From Paracoccus haematequi (GTDB lineage Bacteria > Pseudomonadota > Alphaproteobacteria > Rhodobacterales > Rhodobacteraceae): DNA of 64,000 nt. Shown one piece after another: positions 61,414-64,000 of this stretch. The notes under the pieces were generated by a model. It did no database searches. It saw only the letters and a program-made list of their open reading frames with translations, and was not told the DNA's origin. Positions within the stretch are counted from its first letter, which is position 1, and each line of letters begins with the position of its first letter. The translations under genes were made by a program, and so were the position numbers. The stretch lies in contig NZ_UZWE01000036.1 in assembly GCF_900631945.1 (NCBI RefSeq), forward strand, positions 1 through 64,000. The letters run 5' to 3'.

Positions 61414-62592
61414 GCAGATCAGCGTCGCCGTGATCGCCGGGACTGCTGTCCCGTCATAGAGCAGCCCCACTGGCGCGGCGATCAGCGTCGCCGCGATGGT
61501 GGACAGCGCGGCGATGATCGACGCGGCCATTCCGGCGATATGGCCCATGCGTTGCAGCGCCAGAGCGTTCAGGTTGCCGAAGGTCACGCCCGCCATGAAG
61601 AACACGCTGACCGCCCAGAAGAAGAAGGCCGGGAAGCGCAAGCTTGCGGGCAGGGCGTCGGTCAGGGTCAGCGCCAGCATCGCCGTCGAGACCACCGTTT
61701 GCATGACATAGGCCCATTTGGCGATCCGCCGCATCCCGAAGCGCATCACGAAGGTGGCGTTCAGCAGCGTTCCCGCCCCTGACAACAGCGCCATCAGCGC
61801 GAACCAGGCGGGGAAGTTGTCGCCCTTGCCATAGGTTTCGCCGAACAGTTGCTGGGCCGAGGACAGCAGACCGAACATCTGCCCGAAGCCCAGGGTCAGG
61901 ATAACCGTGCAAAGCATGACCTGGCGGTCCGCCAGCACCTCGCGCGCCGCCGCGCCGAGCGGTCCGATCCGCAGCGGACGACGCGCGGCAGGCGGCAGCG
62001 TCTCGGCCTGGCGCAGGCCCAGCCAAGCCGATCCGATCAGCGCGAACAGGATGAAGGCCACGAAGACGCCGTGCCAGCCGGAAAACCAGATGATGCCCGC
62101 CCCTATCGACGGCGCCAGCGCGGGGATCAGGATGAAGACCATCATCACGAAGCTGGAAATCCGCGCCATTTCCCGGCCCGAATACAGGTCGCGGATCAGT
62201 GCCATGCCGACAATGCGCGGACTGGCCGCGCCAAGCCCCTGGACAAAGCGGGCTGCCAGCAGGAATTCCAGGGAATCGGCGAAGATCGCCGCCAGGGTTG
62301 CAACGACATAGATCGCGGCCCCCAGGTAAATCGCGGGCTTGCGGCCGAGGGCGTCGGAAATGGGACCGGCGAACAGGGTGCCGATCCCCATGCCCGCCAT
62401 GAAGACCGTCAGGATCAGCTGCGCCCGGTTCACGTTGTCGGGCGTCAGTTCGGCCGCGATGTCGGGCAGGGCGGGCAGCATCGCGTCGATGGAAAAGGCG
62501 ACGGTGGCAAACAGAAAGGCCAGCATGGCCACGAATTCGGGCAGGGGCAGACGCCGCTGCGGCGCAGGTGCATCGGGGGCGATCACGGACAT
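61372..62592 (-). CDS. Bcr/CflA-family multidrug efflux MFS transporter
   Basis: A 406-residue major facilitator with twelve predicted helices (ATG 62592, MSVIAPDAPAPQRRLPLPEF). Motif A-like GTLFAGPISDALGRKPAIYL and ARFVQGLGAASPRIVGMALI, typical of the Bcr/CflA subfamily (drug:H+ antiport). Start and AGG-rich site (GAAAGGCCC) fit. It faces DsbA-like downstream neighbours; substrate unknown. Confidence 0.9.
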   Translation of the reverse strand: MSVIAPDAPAPQRRLPLPEFVAMLAFLFATVAFSIDAMLPALPDIAAELTPDNVNRAQLILTVFMAGMGIGTLFAGPISDALGRKPAIYLGAAIYVVATLAAIFADSLEFLLAARFVQGLGAASPRIVGMALIRDLYSGREMARISSFVMMVFILIPALAPSIGAGIIWFSGWHGVFVAFILFALIGSAWLGLRQAETLPPAARRPLRIGPLGAAAREVLADRQVMLCTVILTLGFGQMFGLLSSAQQLFGETYGKGDNFPAWFALMALLSGAGTLLNATFVMRFGMRRIAKWAYVMQTVVSTAMLALTLTDALPASLRFPAFFFWAVSVFFMAGVTFGNLNALALQRMGHIAGMAASIIAALSTIAATLIAAPVGLLYDGTAVPAITATLICSALAWFLMRGLRD

Positions 62593-62645
62593 GAGGGGCC
62601 TTTCGTCAGGCGGTTCCTGTAATCCGAACTTGCACACTGTGCAAG

Positions 62646-63269
62646 TTATTTCGGACCCTCGGCCAGTTCGTCGATCACCTGCCGCCAAAGGCTTGCGGGC
62701 TGTGCGCCGCTGATCGCGTGCCGGTCGGCAACGATGAAGGTCGGGACCGAGGTGATGCCGCGATCCCGTGCGTGCTGTTCGCGGGCGGCGACCTGATCCC
62801 GGTCGGCGTTGCTGGACAGAAGGCGCGTTACCAGGCCGGCGTCCATGCCCCCTGCCGCCGCGATGCGCGTCAGTTCCGCCGCATCGCCGATGTCGCGGGC
62901 CTCTTGCCAATGGGCGCGAAGCAGCCCCGACATGACGGGGGTCTGCGCGCCCTCAAGCCCGGCCCAGTGCATCAGCCGATGCGCGTCGGTCGTGTCCGGT
63001 TCGCGCGGCGACGGGTTCAGGACCAGCCCCAGGGCAGCGGCCCGTTGTGCCACGGCGCGGCTGGCATCCTCGGCCCGCGGACCCAGCTTGGCGCGCAGAT
63101 AGGCGGTCCGGTCCATGCCGCCCTGCGGCATCTGCGGGTTCAGGCGAAACGGATGCCAGGCGATCTGGAACGGATGCGAGGGACGGCTTTCCAGGGCGCG
63201 ATCCAGTTCGACCTTGCCGATCAGGCACCAGGGGCAGACGGGGTCTGCGAAGATGTCCAGCGGGATCAT
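62646..63269 (-). CDS. DsbA-family FrnE-like oxidoreductase
   Basis: A 207-residue thioredoxin-fold protein, MIPLDIFADPVCPWCLIGKV, with the redox pair CPWC at residues 12-15. The helical insertion carries HPFRLNPQMPQGG and the C-terminal cis-Pro loop is GITSVPTFIVADRHAISG. These match FrnE/2-hydroxychromene isomerase-like proteins, cytoplasmic disulfide enzymes linked to oxidative stress. It ends 53 bp before the efflux gene. Confidence 0.88.
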   Translation of the reverse strand: MIPLDIFADPVCPWCLIGKVELDRALESRPSHPFQIAWHPFRLNPQMPQGGMDRTAYLRAKLGPRAEDASRAVAQRAAALGLVLNPSPREPDTTDAHRLMHWAGLEGAQTPVMSGLLRAHWQEARDIGDAAELTRIAAAGGMDAGLVTRLLSSNADRDQVAAREQHARDRGITSVPTFIVADRHAISGAQPASLWRQVIDELAEGPK

Positions 63270-63289
63270 GGGCCGGTCCTTTCAAGGCG

Positions 63290-63325
63290 CGAAAATGAAA
63301 ACGGCCCGCGCGGGCGGGCCGTTCC
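63290..63325 (-). terminator. terminator after cspA
   Basis: AACGGCCCG (63300-63308) and CGGGCCGTT (63315-63323) form a 9-bp stem; on the minus strand the next bases are TTCATTTTC. Placed 20 bp after the cspA stop. Confidence 0.8.
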
Positions 63326-63344
63326 GCAATCCTGCAAAGCTGGA

Positions 63345-63551
63345 TCAGAGCAGCTTCAGATCGCTGGCCGAGGCACGGCCGTCGCGGCCCGATTGCAGCT
63401 CGTATGCGATCTTCTGGTTGTCCTTCAGGCCCGTCAGCCCGGCGCGTTCAACGGCCGAGATGTGGACGAAGATATCCTTGCCGCCGTCATCGGGGGCAAT
63501 GAAGCCATAGCCCTTGGTGGCGTTGAACCATTTCACCGTTCCGGTCGCCAT
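63345..63551 (-). CDS. cspA: cold-shock protein (CspA family)
   Basis: A 68-residue single cold-shock domain: [20 protein letters not shown] with RNP1 KGYGFI and RNP2 DIFVHIS. It binds single-stranded RNA/DNA. It has a long 5' leader (about 205 bp up to thrS) typical of cold-shock mRNAs, with GAGAGAACGG as a possible ribosome site. Confidence 0.95.
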   Translation of the reverse strand: MATGTVKWFNATKGYGFIAPDDGGKDIFVHISAVERAGLTGLKDNQKIAYELQSGRDGRASASDLKLL

Positions 63552-63756
63552 AACCGTTCTCTCCTTCAAGTCATCCTGGCGCAGGATTGCGTCAGGCCGT
63601 GCAGCCCGCTTTCGGTATTCCGGCTGCCCGTGAAAGGGAGGCGGTAGAAAGGCTTCGCTCACGCTGATGAGAGGATGGACGAATCGTTAAAAAAGGCAAG
63701 CAGGAAACGCGCGCGGACCAGCGTCCGCACGCGATAACATGCCGGAAAGACGCGAT

Positions 63757-64000
63757 TCAGCGCAGGTCCGGCGGGGTGGCTTCGTCTTTCAGCGCGGCAA
63801 TGGCTTCGGTTAACGGTAACGAACGCGACCCCTGCTGATCGAGGCGCCGAAGCGATACCGTCCTGTCCTCGACTTCCTTCATGCCGATCGCAAGAATCGC
63901 CGGAACCTTCGCCACGGAATGTTCGCGGACCTTGTAGTTGATCTTCTCGTTGCGGGTATCGGCCTCGGCCCGGATGCCCGCCGCGCGCAGATCCGCGACC
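63757..64000 (-). CDS. thrS: threonyl-tRNA synthetase, C-terminal end (start outside window)
   Basis: The last about 81 codons of ThrRS on the minus strand: [40 protein letters not shown] and [14 protein letters not shown], the anticodon-binding domain, ending ATPPDLR. The gene runs off the window edge. The short leader between its stop and cspA holds no other gene. Confidence 0.9.
   Translation of the reverse strand, partial: VADLRAAGIRAEADTRNEKINYKVREHSVAKVPAILAIGMKEVEDRTVSLRRLDQQGSRSLPLTEAIAALKDEATPPDLR

Overview
The window looks like the chromosome of a Rhodobacteraceae alphaproteobacterium, most likely Paracoccus or a close relative. The basis is high GC content plus a set of gene orders and families typical of that group: dnaX-ebfC-recR, murA-DUF2948-hisD-UPF0262-LMW phosphatase, rluD-rpoH, a class I lysyl-tRNA synthetase, DUF6476 and DUF1127 proteins, and a fructose frcR/frcBCAK operon. 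The genus is an inference from these features, not from a search.

Bases 1-22183 are accessory DNA built from broken mobile elements. Bases 1-5168 carry a minus-strand siphophage tail module: tape measure, chaperones, tail tube, tail terminator and a 5'-truncated DUF6441-type gene. A plus-strand HigBA-like toxin-antitoxin pair is embedded in it. At about 5168 this module is fused to a second, plus-strand phage-like operon: the 3' end of a small terminase gene, a full large terminase, a second tape measure, a chaperone-like protein and two Cys-rich zinc-ribbon proteins. No portal or capsid gene separates terminase from tape measure. A coupled ribbon-helix-helix gene pair with a striking inverted repeat and three tiny coupled ORFs follow, up to a tRNA-Ser(UGA). 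Next comes an IS graveyard (IS5/IS481 chimera, a portal/connector remnant of the first phage type, IS630, an intact IS256). After it is a small catabolic cluster (peptide-type ABC ATPase with an altered N-terminus, 2-hydroxyacid dehydrogenase, truncated HpcH aldolase). The accessory block ends with a degraded integrative/mobilizable element: a tyrosine recombinase fragment, two serine recombinase tails, mobC split by an IS5-family element, and a relaxase stub. It stops at tRNA-Arg(CCG).

Bases 22184-44298 are core chromosome. They hold rpoH and rluD, ubiK-like, lgt, midA-like, pgeF, nadD and a dacB-like peptidase as an overlapping run. Then come TerB, lysK, the dnaX-ebfC-recR group, a DjlA-like protein, trpA with two overlapping small genes, a LysR/DUF1127 divergent pair, and the murA-hisD group, ending at tRNA-Thr(GGU).

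Bases 44299-45671 are a second scar: an integrase truncated by an IS5 copy that is in turn fused to an IS481 fragment, ending exactly at the stop codon of a lone fliG. Bases 45672-64000 return to core genes: fliG, purB, a BrkB/YihY protein, a MotA/ExbB-like plus OmpA coiled-coil pair, chaC, tyrC-hisC, rpsD, frcR and frcBCAK for fructose uptake, a Bcr/CflA efflux pump, a FrnE-like DsbA protein, cspA and the 3' end of thrS.

The least explained pieces are the terminase/tape-measure/zinc-ribbon operon, the ribbon-helix-helix pair whose Shine-Dalgarno lies in a 12-bp inverted repeat, a pair of about 50-bp palindromic insertions sharing the core TCCASTGGA, and the MotA/ExbB-OmpA pair.
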